Shown: positions 29,009 to 37,773 of the stretch, in pieces
Numbering within the stretch: position 1 is the stretch's first letter
How the letters are laid out: every line of letters begins with the position of its first letter
From: Paraburkholderia guartelaensis
GTDB lineage: Bacteria > Pseudomonadota > Gammaproteobacteria > Burkholderiales > Burkholderiaceae
NCBI RefSeq assembly: GCF_004353905.1
Contig: NZ_SMOD01000007.1
Location: 124,001-188,000, forward strand
DNA: 64,000 nucleotides
Direction of reading: 5' to 3'
Notes under the pieces: generated by a model
Databases searched by the model: none
What the model was told of the DNA's origin: nothing
Seen by the model: only the letters and a program-made list of their open reading frames with translations
Position numbers and translations under genes: made by a program

Positions 29009-29842
29009 CTAGCGGAAGAAGACGTGTTGCGTGATCTTCGCGAGCGGATAGTGCACGCCCGGCCGGATCTTCGCAGGCAGGTTGAGCGGCTTGAGCAGCA
29101 TCTTCACGCACATGTCGGCGGACAGATTGTGGCGTACCAGCCTGTTCACGCGCGCGGTCAGTTCGCGGCTATAGGCTTCGTCGCGCACGCGGTCGGGGTA
29201 GCGGCCCGCGTACACATGGCGCAGCGCGATCTCGGAATCCTCGTTCTTGATCTCCATCACGCGGCGCAGGAGCGCGCCGAGTACGGCGAGACGCCCGTGC
29301 CCTTCTATCTGGTTGTACTTCTTGAAGTAGCTGAAAAAGTGCTTGTAGTGGCGCACTTCGTCGCTGCGGATGTTGCCGGTGATTTCCTTGAGCACGGGCT
29401 CGTCCGAATACTCGCCGATCGCGCGATAGAGCGTGGCGGTGCCGGTTTCGACCACACAGCGCGCAACCATTTCGAGCGCGCGCGTTTTCTCGAACTCCTC
29501 GAACGAACAGGTCTTCGAATACTCTTCGATGAAAGTCTGAAACGCCGCGTCCCAGTCGAACTCGGGCCACACGTACTGGATATACGTCTTCAGCGCGCGC
29601 CCATGCTGAAGCTCCTCGGGCTCCCATTCGCGGTTGAGCCACTCGGAGACCTCGGGGTCGCCGTTGAAGAACATGTTCAGGTTGCTGGTGTAAAGGTCGG
29701 AACCGCTTTCGATGAACGAAGAGGCGGCGAGGAGCAGCATCAGGTCTTCGTTCGCGGCGGCACGTTGACGGTCGATACGGGTGAGATCGATGTCTTCGAT
29801 GCGCCAGGGCATCACATGGCGAGGCTCGTTATCGTTACGCAT
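29009..29842 (-). CDS. Ferritin-like diiron protein
   Basis: A 277-residue soluble helical protein. Helix motifs supply a complete set of diiron ligands: Glu45 (SFIES), Glu77 and His80 (EELQH), Glu132 (VVETGT), Glu162 and His165 (DEVRH). The W-EPEELQHGRAL segment and the wide spacing resemble acyl-ACP desaturases and ferritin-like oxidases more than ferritin itself. The C-terminal 80 residues are basic. It is monocistronic with GAGTAGGACA upstream. It might oxidise a lipid or other small substrate, or store or detoxify iron. The fold is clear; the reaction is not. Confidence 0.82.
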   Translation of the reverse strand: MRNDNEPRHVMPWRIEDIDLTRIDRQRAAANEDLMLLLAASSFIESGSDLYTSNLNMFFNGDPEVSEWLNREWEPEELQHGRALKTYIQYVWPEFDWDAAFQTFIEEYSKTCSFEEFEKTRALEMVARCVVETGTATLYRAIGEYSDEPVLKEITGNIRSDEVRHYKHFFSYFKKYNQIEGHGRLAVLGALLRRVMEIKNEDSEIALRHVYAGRYPDRVRDEAYSRELTARVNRLVRHNLSADMCVKMLLKPLNLPAKIRPGVHYPLAKITQHVFFR

Positions 29843-30472
29843 TGTGTCCTACTCCCGAAGCGGCGTTTTACGCTCACGACGCGCGGCACCTGGCCGGAAG
29901 CCCTAGGCCCGGCGAACTTCGCCAGTCACGCGCGGCGAACGTTACTAGCCATCCCTATTTCCATCTTAGCTGTAGTTTCGCGTAGCTGCAGTCACAAAGC
30001 ACAGACCGAGCCTGGTCCGCACAGTTCCGGGAATAGACGACTTGTCCGCATTACGTCATGTGACGCCCAGCGGCAAAGGCGCAAACGGAATACCCGCAGG
30101 GATACCGTGTCCTCGATGCACTGGGCATCGATGCGGATTCGCTCGCCGCATGCGGCGATGCGGTAAGAACTTCAAGTGATTTCGCGAATCTGGACGGCTC
30201 GCAACACCGCTGCGTACGGGCTCGAATGTCAAAGGGAAAATTTTCGGGGCGTGGTTTGTACAACGCAGCGGCGTTGACTACACTCCAGTTCCCCGAGGTA
30301 GATCCCGGGCTGGATGCCGTTTTGGCCGCGCACAGGCGGTCCGCGCGGCCGGTCCCTCCAGTCAGTCGATCTGCACGGTCGCAGGCTTTCGCTCATACCA
30401 CCGCATTCTTGTCGCTGCGCCGCCCTGCGGGCCGCAACCGGCGACCTCTGATGCGGCAACACGGAGAGAACG
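29843..30472. other. 630-bp intergenic region
   Basis: No convincing gene is seen; open frames on either strand look composition-driven. Notable are two palindromes close together, GCATCGATGC (30125-30134) and CGCCGCATGCGGCG (30144-30157), and an AT-rich patch (AAATTTTC at about 30238) that may hold a promoter for the small gene downstream. GGAGAG just before 30473 is a ribosome-binding site. Confidence 0.5.
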
Positions 30473-30670
30473 ATGCTGAGTCCGCATGAATTCGCCACCC
30501 TGCTGCTAGTACAGGACGCCCCCAACCAGCTCGACATGGAGCGAGAAGAACTGGACGCCTTGCTCGAACGACAGCTCGTCCAACTGGAGCGCCTTGCATC
30601 TGGCCTTCAGCAATGGCGACTAACCGAAATCGGCGACTCTGCGTTGCGCGCCATCAAACGGTGTTCGTAG
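30473..30670 (+). CDS. Small conserved protein of unknown function
   Basis: A 65-residue protein, MLSPHEFATLLLVQDAP..., followed by an acidic helix (DMEREELDALLERQLVQLERL) and ending LTEIGDSALRAIKR. It looks like a small helical, perhaps winged-helix-like, cytosolic protein; I recall very similar small hypotheticals in Burkholderia. GGAGAGAACG before the ATG is a good ribosome-binding site. The closing part, WRLTEIGDSAL, is reminiscent of the wing of some winged-helix domains, but the evidence is thin. There is no partner gene nearby. Confidence 0.68.
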   Translation: MLSPHEFATLLLVQDAPNQLDMEREELDALLERQLVQLERLASGLQQWRLTEIGDSALRAIKRCS

Positions 30671-30936
30671 CCTGATCCCGCGGGCCGAGCACCCGCGCAG
30701 CCACAGGCTCCATTGCCCTTTATCGATTTGCGCGGACGCATGGATCGTCCGCCCGCCCGACTTGTCGGGCACGTCCCCGATGCAGGCGCACGGCAGTAGA
30801 CGTACGCGCCTGCAGTGCATGGTCACGCGGACCCGCGCGCTTCATGCCCGCGTGACCATTTTTTTGCGCGTGCCTGCTTGCACTGCTTGCACGCGCGGAC
30901 GCGCGCACCCTGCCGCGGCACTATCCGTCTATTCGC

Positions 30937-31314
30937 CTACCCGGCTCTCAGCGTGGGATCGACCGCTGCCCGCCAGCTCAGCGCCTGCGCGCGCTGCGTG
31001 TTGAGGAAGTTCACCCACTCACCCCGCGCCTCGCCGTTGCCGCTCTTGCCGAGCGCGGTGTATTGCTGCGCGAGCTGAGCCTGGAAGCCGCAAAACTGGT
31101 CCTGGGGCAGCCGGCCGCGCCGGTTCGCGACCCACGCGTCGAAAATGGCCGCGTAGACGCCCGGCGCATACGCACCGAAATCGACCGTCTGGCCGCCGCA
31201 CATCTGCTGCAAAGCGGCGAGCGACGGTGCGCGCCCCCCGCCTTCCGGGTTCTGCGGCGCGCCCACGCACCCCGCGAGCAGCACGGCCGCACTGATCATT
31301 GCAATTGCACGCAT
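30937..31314 (-). CDS. Small putative lipoprotein
   Basis: A 125-residue exported protein. The N-terminus MRAIAMISAAVLLAGC is a lipoprotein signal with a lipobox ending at Cys16. The mature part has two further cysteines (QQMCGGQTVD and QDQFCGFQAQ) that may form a disulfide, and a motif AYAPGVYAAIFDAWVANRRG. I chose the ATG at 31314 because longer starts would put 37 residues before the lipobox. I do not recognise the family. It is divergent from glpK, 208 bp away. Residues after the lipobox (VGAPQ) lack Asp at +2, so outer-membrane sorting is expected. Confidence 0.72.
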   Translation of the reverse strand: MRAIAMISAAVLLAGCVGAPQNPEGGGRAPSLAALQQMCGGQTVDFGAYAPGVYAAIFDAWVANRRGRLPQDQFCGFQAQLAQQYTALGKSGNGEARGEWVNFLNTQRAQALSWRAAVDPTLRAG

Positions 31315-31522
31315 GATTGCCTCGTTATCGTTTTCGGCTGGTTGGATCGACTCCATCCCGACTTGATTATTGTCGCACCGAGCCGCGCGAGCGACACCCT
31401 GGCCGTTCGGCCGAGTCGAGCGCAAATCGCTTTCGGGCTATGCTGGGTTCGATGCCACGCGCCTCGTTGCGCGCCGGTCGCCGCAATGCGTACCGCTGCG
31501 CACGCTCAAAGGAGACTGCACG

Positions 31523-33058
31523 ATGCCTCAGTCGCACGCCGACTCGTACATCCTCGCGCTGGACCAGGGCACGACGAGTTCACGCGCCCTGCTGCTCGAG
31601 CGCAGCGGTGCAATCGTCGCGCTCGCGCAGAAGGAGTTCGCGCAACTCTACCCGCGGCCCGGCTGGGTCGAGCATGACCCGCGCGACATCTGGTCGAGCC
31701 AGGCAGGTGTCGCGGCCGAAGCGCTCACGCGCGCCGGCGTCGGTGCCGCCGCGATCGCGGGCATCGGCATCACGAACCAGCGCGAAACGACCATCGTGTG
31801 GGACCGGGCAACAGGTCAGCCCGTGTACAACGCCATCGTCTGGCAGGACCGCCGCACGTCCGGCTATTGCGACGAACTGAAAGCGCGCGGCCTCGAGCCG
31901 ATGGTGCGCTCGAAAACCGGCCTGCCGATCGACGCGTACTTTTCGGCCACGAAAATCCGCTGGATTCTCGACCATGTCGAGGGTGCGCGCGAAAAAGCGC
32001 GCGCGGGCCGGCTCGCGTTCGGTACCGTCGACAGCTGGCTGCTGTGGCACTTCACGCGCGGCGCGCTGCACGCCACCGACGTCACCAACGCCGCGCGCAC
32101 CATGCTCTTCGACATCCACACGCTGCGCTGGGACGACGACCTGCTCGCGCTCTTCGAGATTCCGCGCAGCATGCTGCCGGAAGTGCGTTCGTCATCAGAA
32201 GTCTATGCGCACACGGCGGCGTCGCTTTTCGCAGCCGAAATCCCGCTCGCCGGCGTGGCGGGCGACCAGCATGCGGCGCTCTTCGGACAAATGTGCATGC
32301 GCCCCGGCATGGTGAAGAACACCTACGGCACCGGCTGCTTTCTCGTGATGAATACCGGCGCGCAGCCTATCGAGTCGAGCCACAACCTCGTCACGACCAT
32401 CGCATGGCAAGCGCTCGGGCAAACGCAATACGCGCTGGAGGGCAGCATCTTCATCGCGGGTGCGGTGGTGCAGTGGCTGCGAGACGGGCTCGGCATCATT
32501 CGCAGTGCAGCGGAAATCGAACCGCTCGCAGCCAGCGTGCCGCACAGCGACGGCGTGTACCTCGTGCCCGCGTTCGCCGGCCTTGGCGCGCCGCACTGGA
32601 ACGCACATGCGCGCGGCACGCTGTTCGGGCTCACGCGCGGCACGACCGCGGCGCATATCGCACGCGCAGCGCTCGACTCGATTGCCTATCAGTCGTTCGA
32701 CGTGCTCGCCGCCATGGAGGCCGATTCCGGTATGCGTGTGAACGAGCTGCGCGTGGACGGCGGCGCAAGCGCGAACGATCTGCTCATGCAGTTCCAGGCC
32801 GATCTGCTGGGCGTGAATGTGTTGCGGCCGCGCTCGAGCGAAAGCACTGCGCTGGGCGCGGGATATCTCGCCGGGCTCGCCGTGGGGTTCTGGCGCGATA
32901 TCGATGAACTGCAGCAGCAGTGGAGCCTCGAGCGCCGCTTCACGCCCTCGTTGACGCGCGACGAGGCGGCAAGGTGCCTCGCCGGCTGGCAGCGCGCGAT
33001 TGGCGCGGCAAAAGCGTGGGCCGACGCCGGCACGGCAAGCACAGCGGACGACAGCTGA
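31523..33058 (+). CDS. glpK: Glycerol kinase
   Basis: A 511-residue FGGY-family kinase that phosphorylates glycerol to sn-glycerol 3-phosphate. Signatures are [15 protein letters not shown] (ATP-binding loop), [30 protein letters not shown], the substrate stretch [33 protein letters not shown], and the FGGY C-terminal motif [26 protein letters not shown] eight bases before the ATG at 31523 fixes the start; the longer frame is upstream sequence. No glpF or glpD is adjacent, although these often accompany glpK in related bacteria. A HAD phosphatase follows 135 bp downstream. Confidence 0.97.
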   Translation: MPQSHADSYILALDQGTTSSRALLLERSGAIVALAQKEFAQLYPRPGWVEHDPRDIWSSQAGVAAEALTRAGVGAAAIAGIGITNQRETTIVWDRATGQPVYNAIVWQDRRTSGYCDELKARGLEPMVRSKTGLPIDAYFSATKIRWILDHVEGAREKARAGRLAFGTVDSWLLWHFTRGALHATDVTNAARTMLFDIHTLRWDDDLLALFEIPRSMLPEVRSSSEVYAHTAASLFAAEIPLAGVAGDQHAALFGQMCMRPGMVKNTYGTGCFLVMNTGAQPIESSHNLVTTIAWQALGQTQYALEGSIFIAGAVVQWLRDGLGIIRSAAEIEPLAASVPHSDGVYLVPAFAGLGAPHWNAHARGTLFGLTRGTTAAHIARAALDSIAYQSFDVLAAMEADSGMRVNELRVDGGASANDLLMQFQADLLGVNVLRPRSSESTALGAGYLAGLAVGFWRDIDELQQQWSLERRFTPSLTRDEAARCLAGWQRAIGAAKAWADAGTASTADDS

Positions 33059-33193
33059 GCATCGCAGGCCGCAAGTGCGCTGCGTGCAAAAAGCAAAAGC
33101 ACGTATGATTGGGGGTTTCCATCTTCCCGCCTGCCTGGCTCAGGCGCGCGCACCGGCCGCTGGCCGCGCGTTGCCCGGCCTCTCGTTTCACGC

Positions 33194-33880
33194 ATGATCG
33201 ACCATCTCATCTGCGACTGTGACGGCGTGCTCGTCGACAGCGAAGTCATTGCCGACCGCGTTCTGTTCGATACGCTCAGCAGCACCTTTCCCGGCCTCGA
33301 TTTTCACGCCGCCGTGAATGCGGCGTTCGGCCAGCAGACCTCGCGCTTTCTCGCCGACGTCGCCGCGCGCTTCAACCTCACGATGCCCGAGGACTTTCTC
33401 GAGACCATCGAACATCGTTGCGAAGCCGCCATTGCCGAATCGGTGAGCCCGATCAACGGCGTGCGCGACGCCCTGCGCCGGGTGACGCTGCCTCCCGCCG
33501 TCGTCTCGAACAGCCGGCTCACGCGCGTGCACGCCTCGGTGCGGCGCGCCGGGCTCGACACGATCTTCGGCGAGCGCATCTTCAGCGCCGAGCAGGTTGC
33601 GCGGCCCAAGCCTTATCCGGACGTGTACCTGCACGCGGCGAAGCAGCTCGGCGTGGAGCCGGCGCGCTGCATCGTCGTCGAAGACAGCATTTCGGGTTTG
33701 AATGCCGCGCGCGCGGCTGGCATGAAGACGATCGCATTCGTGGGCGCGAGCCACATTCCTTCGGGCTACGCCGACGTGCTGCGCGAGATGGGCATCACGC
33801 GCATCATGGCGCACATGGAAGAGTTGCCGGCGCTCGTCGAGGCCGGCGTGCGCGGCGAATTCGGCGACGTGCAGTCGTAA
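33194..33880 (+). CDS. HAD-superfamily phosphatase (subfamily IA)
   Basis: A 228-residue cytosolic hydrolase. Motif I is CDCDGVLVDSE with nucleophile Asp8 and acid/base Asp10, motif II is VVSNS, motif III is ARPKPYPDVY with the Lys, and motif IV is VVEDSISGLNAARAAGM. An alpha-helical cap follows motif I, as in the beta-phosphoglucomutase/sugar-phosphatase group (YfbT, YniC). It lies on the same strand as glpK, 135 bp downstream, and could act on glycerol phosphate or sugar phosphates, but this is speculation. It converges on ribB, with the ribB terminator in between. Confidence 0.88.
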   Translation: MIDHLICDCDGVLVDSEVIADRVLFDTLSSTFPGLDFHAAVNAAFGQQTSRFLADVAARFNLTMPEDFLETIEHRCEAAIAESVSPINGVRDALRRVTLPPAVVSNSRLTRVHASVRRAGLDTIFGERIFSAEQVARPKPYPDVYLHAAKQLGVEPARCIVVEDSISGLNAARAAGMKTIAFVGASHIPSGYADVLREMGITRIMAHMEELPALVEAGVRGEFGDVQS

Positions 33881-33901
33881 GGCTGCTGCATACTCCGCAA
33901 T

Positions 33902-33935
33902 GAAAAAAGACGCGGCGCCCATCGGCGCCACGTCC
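33902..33935 (-). terminator. Rho-independent terminator of ribB
   Basis: On the minus strand GACGTGGCGCC and GGCGCCGCGTC pair around GATG-type loop bases and run into TTTTTTC. It lies 27 bp after the ribB stop. Confidence 0.8.
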
Positions 33936-33960
33936 CTCACCCTGCTACTTTCGGCGCGCC

Positions 33961-34689
33961 TCAGGCCGGCTCGGCGCAGCGCTCGCGCGCCACGGCGAGC
34001 GACTCGCGAAACGCCACGAGTTCGGCAATCGACAGTACCGGCAGATTGTGCAGCTTGGCGAAATCGTCGACCTGCTTGCCGCGCGCCATCGTCCCATCCG
34101 GGTTCATCAGCTCGCACAGCACGCCGGCAGGCGCGAGGCCTGCAAGCACCGCCAGATCGACGGTACCTTCGGTGTGGCCGCGGCGCGCCAGCACGCCGCC
34201 CTTCTGGGCGCGCAGCGGGAACACGTGGCCAGGGCGCACGATATCGGCAGGCTTCGCGTTCGGGGCAATCGCGGCGCGGATCGTCGTCACGCGGTCCGCA
34301 GCCGAAACGCCGGTGCTCACACCGTCGCGCGCTTCGATCGAGACCGTGAACGCGGTGCGGTTGCGGCTCTCGTTGTGGGCCACCATCGGCGGCAGTTCGA
34401 GCGCGCGCACTTTTTCGTCAGACAGACACAGGCACACGATGCCGCTGCATTCGCGGATGAAAAGCGCCATCGTTTCGGGCGTGAGGCGTTCAGCGGCGAC
34501 GATCAGGTCGGCCTCGTCCTCGCGGTCGTGGTCGTCCTGCAGCACGACCGGGCGGCCTTCGCGCATGGCTTGCAACGCGGCGGCAATGCGCGGCGGCACC
34601 GGCTCGGAATCGATGAACGGGAGATCGGCGGCGGCGTCGAGCGGCGCGCCCTGGGATGAAGCGAGAGTGGTACTGGCAGTAAGGGACAT
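33961..34689 (-). CDS. ribB: 3,4-dihydroxy-2-butanone-4-phosphate synthase
   Basis: A 242-residue riboflavin-pathway enzyme that makes the four-carbon precursor from ribulose 5-phosphate. The N-terminal 30 residues are variable, then come the metal-binding [58 protein letters not shown] and [11 protein letters not shown]. There is no GTP cyclohydrolase II domain, so this is the free-standing RibB form. An FMN riboswitch lies in its 5' leader about 170 bases upstream, so FMN feedback controls expression. The gene appears alone in its transcript. The start follows GAGGAG. Confidence 0.96.
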   Translation of the reverse strand: MSLTASTTLASSQGAPLDAAADLPFIDSEPVPPRIAAALQAMREGRPVVLQDDHDREDEADLIVAAERLTPETMALFIRECSGIVCLCLSDEKVRALELPPMVAHNESRNRTAFTVSIEARDGVSTGVSAADRVTTIRAAIAPNAKPADIVRPGHVFPLRAQKGGVLARRGHTEGTVDLAVLAGLAPAGVLCELMNPDGTMARGKQVDDFAKLHNLPVLSIAELVAFRESLAVARERCAEPA

Positions 34690-34859
34690 GTGAAACGCTC
34701 CTCGCGAGAGTTAGGCGAAAAACGTTTCAGGGCATTGCAAACAGACAGGAATCCCCGGCACGCGTGATTCGGCAGTGATGAGCCGCGCCCCGAAAATGGG
34801 GACGCACACGCACCGGCCGAAACACCGCGGCGGATGGGCAAACATGACCATCTGCACAT

Positions 34860-35016
34860 CTTCTTTCATCCGGACTATGACCGTCGGCTCTGGCTTCGCA
34901 CCAGATCTGCTGACCCTGCGCACGACACAATGAGGCTCGCGCAGGCGCTCGCGGGCTCGTCGACCTTGCCTTTCGGCGCGGCCGGCATACCGCCGGTGGG
35001 GAATTTCGCCCCGCCC
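34860..35016 (-). ncRNA. FMN riboswitch (RFN element)
   Basis: On the minus strand the canonical RFN blocks appear in order: GGGGCGAAATTCCCCACCGG then CGGTA, a variable stem, AGCCCGCGAGCG, GGTCAGCAGATCTGGTG, and GAAGCCAGAGCCGACGGTCA then AGTCCGGATGAAAGAAG. These are the parts of the six-stem FMN aptamer. The ribB start is about 170 bases downstream, leaving room for an expression platform. FMN binding would shut down ribB by termination or by hiding the ribosome-binding site. The variable stem is long (CGCAGGCGCTCGCGGG region). Confidence 0.96.
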
Positions 35017-35140
35017 TGAAGACGCACTGATTACCGGCTTATTACCTGACTTAACCGGCGGGCAAAGCATACAACAGGCTGCGCAACTGTGCAGCGCGAA
35101 AACTTGCGACTAGACGATGTTCTCGAAGGCGCGACGCGGT

Positions 35141-35806
35141 TCATGCCGGCTGCGCCGCCACGGCCGGTACGTCCCAGCGCGGCGGCGTCTCGGCGTTGAG
35201 CGTCACGCGAAACACGCGCGCCTCGGTGTCGCCAGGGTTGCGCAGGCTATGCGGCTGGTCGGCGTCGAATACGATCGCGTCGCCGGTTGCGAGCAGTTGG
35301 CGCCGATCGTGCACGCTCACTTCGAGCGTGCCCTCGCTCACCACGAGGTTCACCGTCGTGCCCGGCGGCCGGCGCACGCCGGGTTCGGTGTGCAGCGGCG
35401 CGATGCGCAGTTCGTGGAATTCGGCGGCGGCGGGCTCCCCTTCCGGATAGAGCGCGCGCGCCGAATAACGGCCGTCGGCGGAAACGAGACGCGACGCCCG
35501 CTCGGCGGGCAAATGCTCGAAGCCGTTCACGGCATGCCGCCGCAGGAACGCCGAAACCGAGACCTTGAGCGCCGCCGCCACCTTGCACAGCACCTTGATC
35601 GACGGCACGCTGCGCGCCGACTCGACTTGAGCGAGCATCGCGCGCGAGACCCCTGAGGCGCGTGCGAGCGCATCGAGCGAAAGCTGGCGTTCGGCGCGCA
35701 GCCGGGCAAGGTTCACGCCCACGAGATGCTCAAGCGTCTCGTAAGATCCTTCGGTGTGCGCAATATCGGGTTGTGCATCGCGTACGAGCGCGAGGGGTGA
35801 ATGCAT
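35141..35806 (-). CDS. XRE-cupin transcriptional regulator
   Basis: A 221-residue regulator with an HTH_XRE domain (about residues 28-85: NLARLRAERQLSLDALARASGVSRAMLAQVESARS) and a C-terminal cupin (about 130-205: PPGTTVNLVVSEGTLEVSVHDRRQLLATGDAIVFDADQPHSLRNPG). This arrangement is that of PuuR/SutR-like regulators that sense a small metabolite through the cupin. The ATG at 35806 follows GGAGG five bases upstream. It is monocistronic. There is a 200-bp gap before the MFS gene, which has the same orientation. The target genes are unknown. Confidence 0.92.
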   Translation of the reverse strand: MHSPLALVRDAQPDIAHTEGSYETLEHLVGVNLARLRAERQLSLDALARASGVSRAMLAQVESARSVPSIKVLCKVAAALKVSVSAFLRRHAVNGFEHLPAERASRLVSADGRYSARALYPEGEPAAAEFHELRIAPLHTEPGVRRPPGTTVNLVVSEGTLEVSVHDRRQLLATGDAIVFDADQPHSLRNPGDTEARVFRVTLNAETPPRWDVPAVAAQPA

Positions 35807-36008
35807 GGCTGCCTCCAGGCAGCGCCGCGTCATTGCGGCGCAAGAGCATGAATGGAGGCAAGACTAGCATCGCGATTTGCCGCGCCCAACGAAGTTATCT
35901 TCACACTGTTATCAGCATTGCAGAGCGCGAATCGTGGATTACTTTCGCGCCCTGCGCATAAGGCGCATTGCCTTCTGCGCGGCCTAGCGCCTTGCCCTCG
36001 TCAGGTGC

Positions 36009-37196
36009 TCACGTGTTCTGCCGCGCCGCCACGTGCGCATCGCGCAGCGGAACGGCGCGCGTGTCGAGCCGCGCCGCGGCCCATGTGAGCACGAACGCCG
36101 CCACCGAGACGGCCGCGGCCACCCACGGCAGCGAGTCGAGCGCCACGCCGTGCGCAATGGCGAGACCGCCCATCGACGCGCCCATTGCGTTACCCACGTT
36201 GAACGCGCCGATGTTCAGCGTCGAGGCGAGATTCGGCGCCGCCGCGGCCTTCGCGACCACGCGCATCTGCAACGGCGGCACGGTCGCGAACGCGGCAATG
36301 CCCCACACGAATACGGTGATCGCGGCGGGCCACATGGCATGGCTCGTCTTCGTGAAGATCGCCATGACCACGGCGAGCACCACGAGAATGCCCATGAGCG
36401 AAGGCATCAGCGCGCGGTCCGCGAGCTTGCCGCCCAGTGTGTTGCCAAGCGTCAGGCCCACGCCGAACAGCACGAGCATCAGCGTCACGCCGCGCGGCGA
36501 GAATCCACCCACCTGTTCGAGAATCGGCGCGATGTAGGTGAACACGACGAACACGCCGCCAAAGCCGAGTACCGTCATGCCGAGCGCGAGCCACACCTGC
36601 GGGTCGCGCAGCACGCGCACTTCGTGGCCGAGCCCGGCCGGACCGCTGTCGTGATGGTTCGGCACCAGAGCCGTCACGCCCACGAGCGAAATCACGCCAA
36701 GGCCGCTCACGATCCAGAACGCCACGCGCCAGCCGAACTGCTGGCCGATGGCGGTGCCGAACGGCACGCCCAGCACGGTGGCGAGCGTGAGCCCCGTGAA
36801 CATCAGCGCGATGGCGCTCGCGCGCTTTTCCTGCGGGACGAGCGAGGCGGCCACCACGGCGCCGATGCCGAAGAACGAGCCGTGTGCGAACGAGGCGACG
36901 ACGCGCGCGACCATCAGCAGCGAATAGTTCGACGCGACCGCGCACATCACGTTGCCGACGATGAACACGCCCATCAGCAGTTGCAGCGCGAGCTTGCGCG
37001 GCATGCGGCTCGTCAGCGCGGCAAGCAGCGGCGCCCCGGCCGCCACGCCGAGCGCATAGCCGGTGACGAGCAGGCCCGCGGCGGGAATCGTCACGTTCAG
37101 ATCGCGCGCCACATCGGGCAACAGGCCCATGATGAGGAACTCGGTGGTGCCGATGGCAAAGGCGCTGATGGCCAGTGCGAGCAAGGGGATAGGCAT
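36009..37196 (-). CDS. MFS transporter, DHA1-type drug/sugar efflux (AraJ/YdhP-like)
   Basis: A 395-residue twelve-helix transporter. The N-terminus LLALAISAFAIGTTEFLIMGLLPDVARDL is typical of the arabinose-efflux/chloramphenicol-resistance-like DHA1 group, followed by the TM2-3 loop SRMPRKLAL and RVVASFAHGSFFGIGAVVAASLVP with motif-C-like glycines. Such pumps extrude sugars, amino acids or drugs. It is the second gene after the VOC-protein gene (57-bp gap) on the same strand, and both face away from the LysR-type regulator, so the three probably form one regulatory unit. The substrate is unknown. Confidence 0.9.
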   Translation of the reverse strand: MPIPLLALAISAFAIGTTEFLIMGLLPDVARDLNVTIPAAGLLVTGYALGVAAGAPLLAALTSRMPRKLALQLLMGVFIVGNVMCAVASNYSLLMVARVVASFAHGSFFGIGAVVAASLVPQEKRASAIALMFTGLTLATVLGVPFGTAIGQQFGWRVAFWIVSGLGVISLVGVTALVPNHHDSGPAGLGHEVRVLRDPQVWLALGMTVLGFGGVFVVFTYIAPILEQVGGFSPRGVTLMLVLFGVGLTLGNTLGGKLADRALMPSLMGILVVLAVVMAIFTKTSHAMWPAAITVFVWGIAAFATVPPLQMRVVAKAAAAPNLASTLNIGAFNVGNAMGASMGGLAIAHGVALDSLPWVAAAVSVAAFVLTWAAARLDTRAVPLRDAHVAARQNT

Positions 37197-37253
37197 CGAA
37201 ATCTCCGAAAATCAGCCTGGATTCAAATGAGCTTCAACGGCGTACAGCGGCCA

Positions 37254-37658
37254 TCAAACTGCCGCGCCAACCGGTAGCGACGTCACGAACTCGACGACGA
37301 CACCTGGCGCAAGCGCGACGAACAGCTGTACTTCCGCACTCGCGGGCGCCTCCGCCAGCTGGTACGGCACACGGTGCGCGGCAAGCCGCTCGCCGAGCGC
37401 GCGCCACTCAGCGCCTGATGCCACGCGAAACGCCACGTGGTCGATGCGCGGCGCCACGAGTGCGGGCGATCCGCCGGGCAACCGGGCAGGCTCGGTCGCA
37501 TCGACCAGATGGATGACCGGGCGGCCGTTCGCGTAGAGCCAGCGGCCGTCCACGCGAAACGGCGGACGCGGGCCGTCTTCGAGGCCGACGATGTCGCGAA
37601 AGAAGCGGCATGTGCCTTCGAGGTCTGGAGTGACGAGGGTGACGTGATCGAGTTGCAT
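37254..37658 (-). CDS. VOC-family (glyoxalase/bleomycin-resistance-like) protein
   Basis: A 134-residue beta-alpha-beta-beta-beta fold protein: MQLDHVTLVTPDLEGTCRFFRDIVGLEDGPRPP in the first module and IDHVAFRVASGAEWRALGERLAAHRVPYQ in the second, with His4, the second-module His (DHVAF) and a terminal Glu (VVVEF) as the likely metal ligands. The family includes isomerases, dioxygenases and antibiotic-binding proteins. It is the first gene of a two-gene unit with an efflux transporter and is divergent from a LysR regulator, which fits handling of a toxic small molecule. The reaction is not known. Confidence 0.9.
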   Translation of the reverse strand: MQLDHVTLVTPDLEGTCRFFRDIVGLEDGPRPPFRVDGRWLYANGRPVIHLVDATEPARLPGGSPALVAPRIDHVAFRVASGAEWRALGERLAAHRVPYQLAEAPASAEVQLFVALAPGVVVEFVTSLPVGAAV

Positions 37659-37706
37659 GGCGTGCGGGCCGAGGCCGTTGTACTGAAAACACGCGCATTG
37701 TCGCGG

Positions 37707-37734
37707 CTACGCTCAAATTTGATAATTGGCGTAG
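37707..37734. promoter_or_regulatory. Inverted repeat CTACGC-N16-GCGTAG, candidate LysR operator
   Basis: Arms CTACGC (37707-37712) and GCGTAG (37729-37734) flank an AT-rich centre (CAAATTTGATAATT) in the 115-bp gap between the VOC gene and the divergent LysR gene. Its place between divergent genes suits a LysR-type binding site. The call rests on symmetry and position. Confidence 0.45.
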
Positions 37735-37773
37735 TATTTGAATCATTTTCAATCTATTTCTAATAATCGCGCG

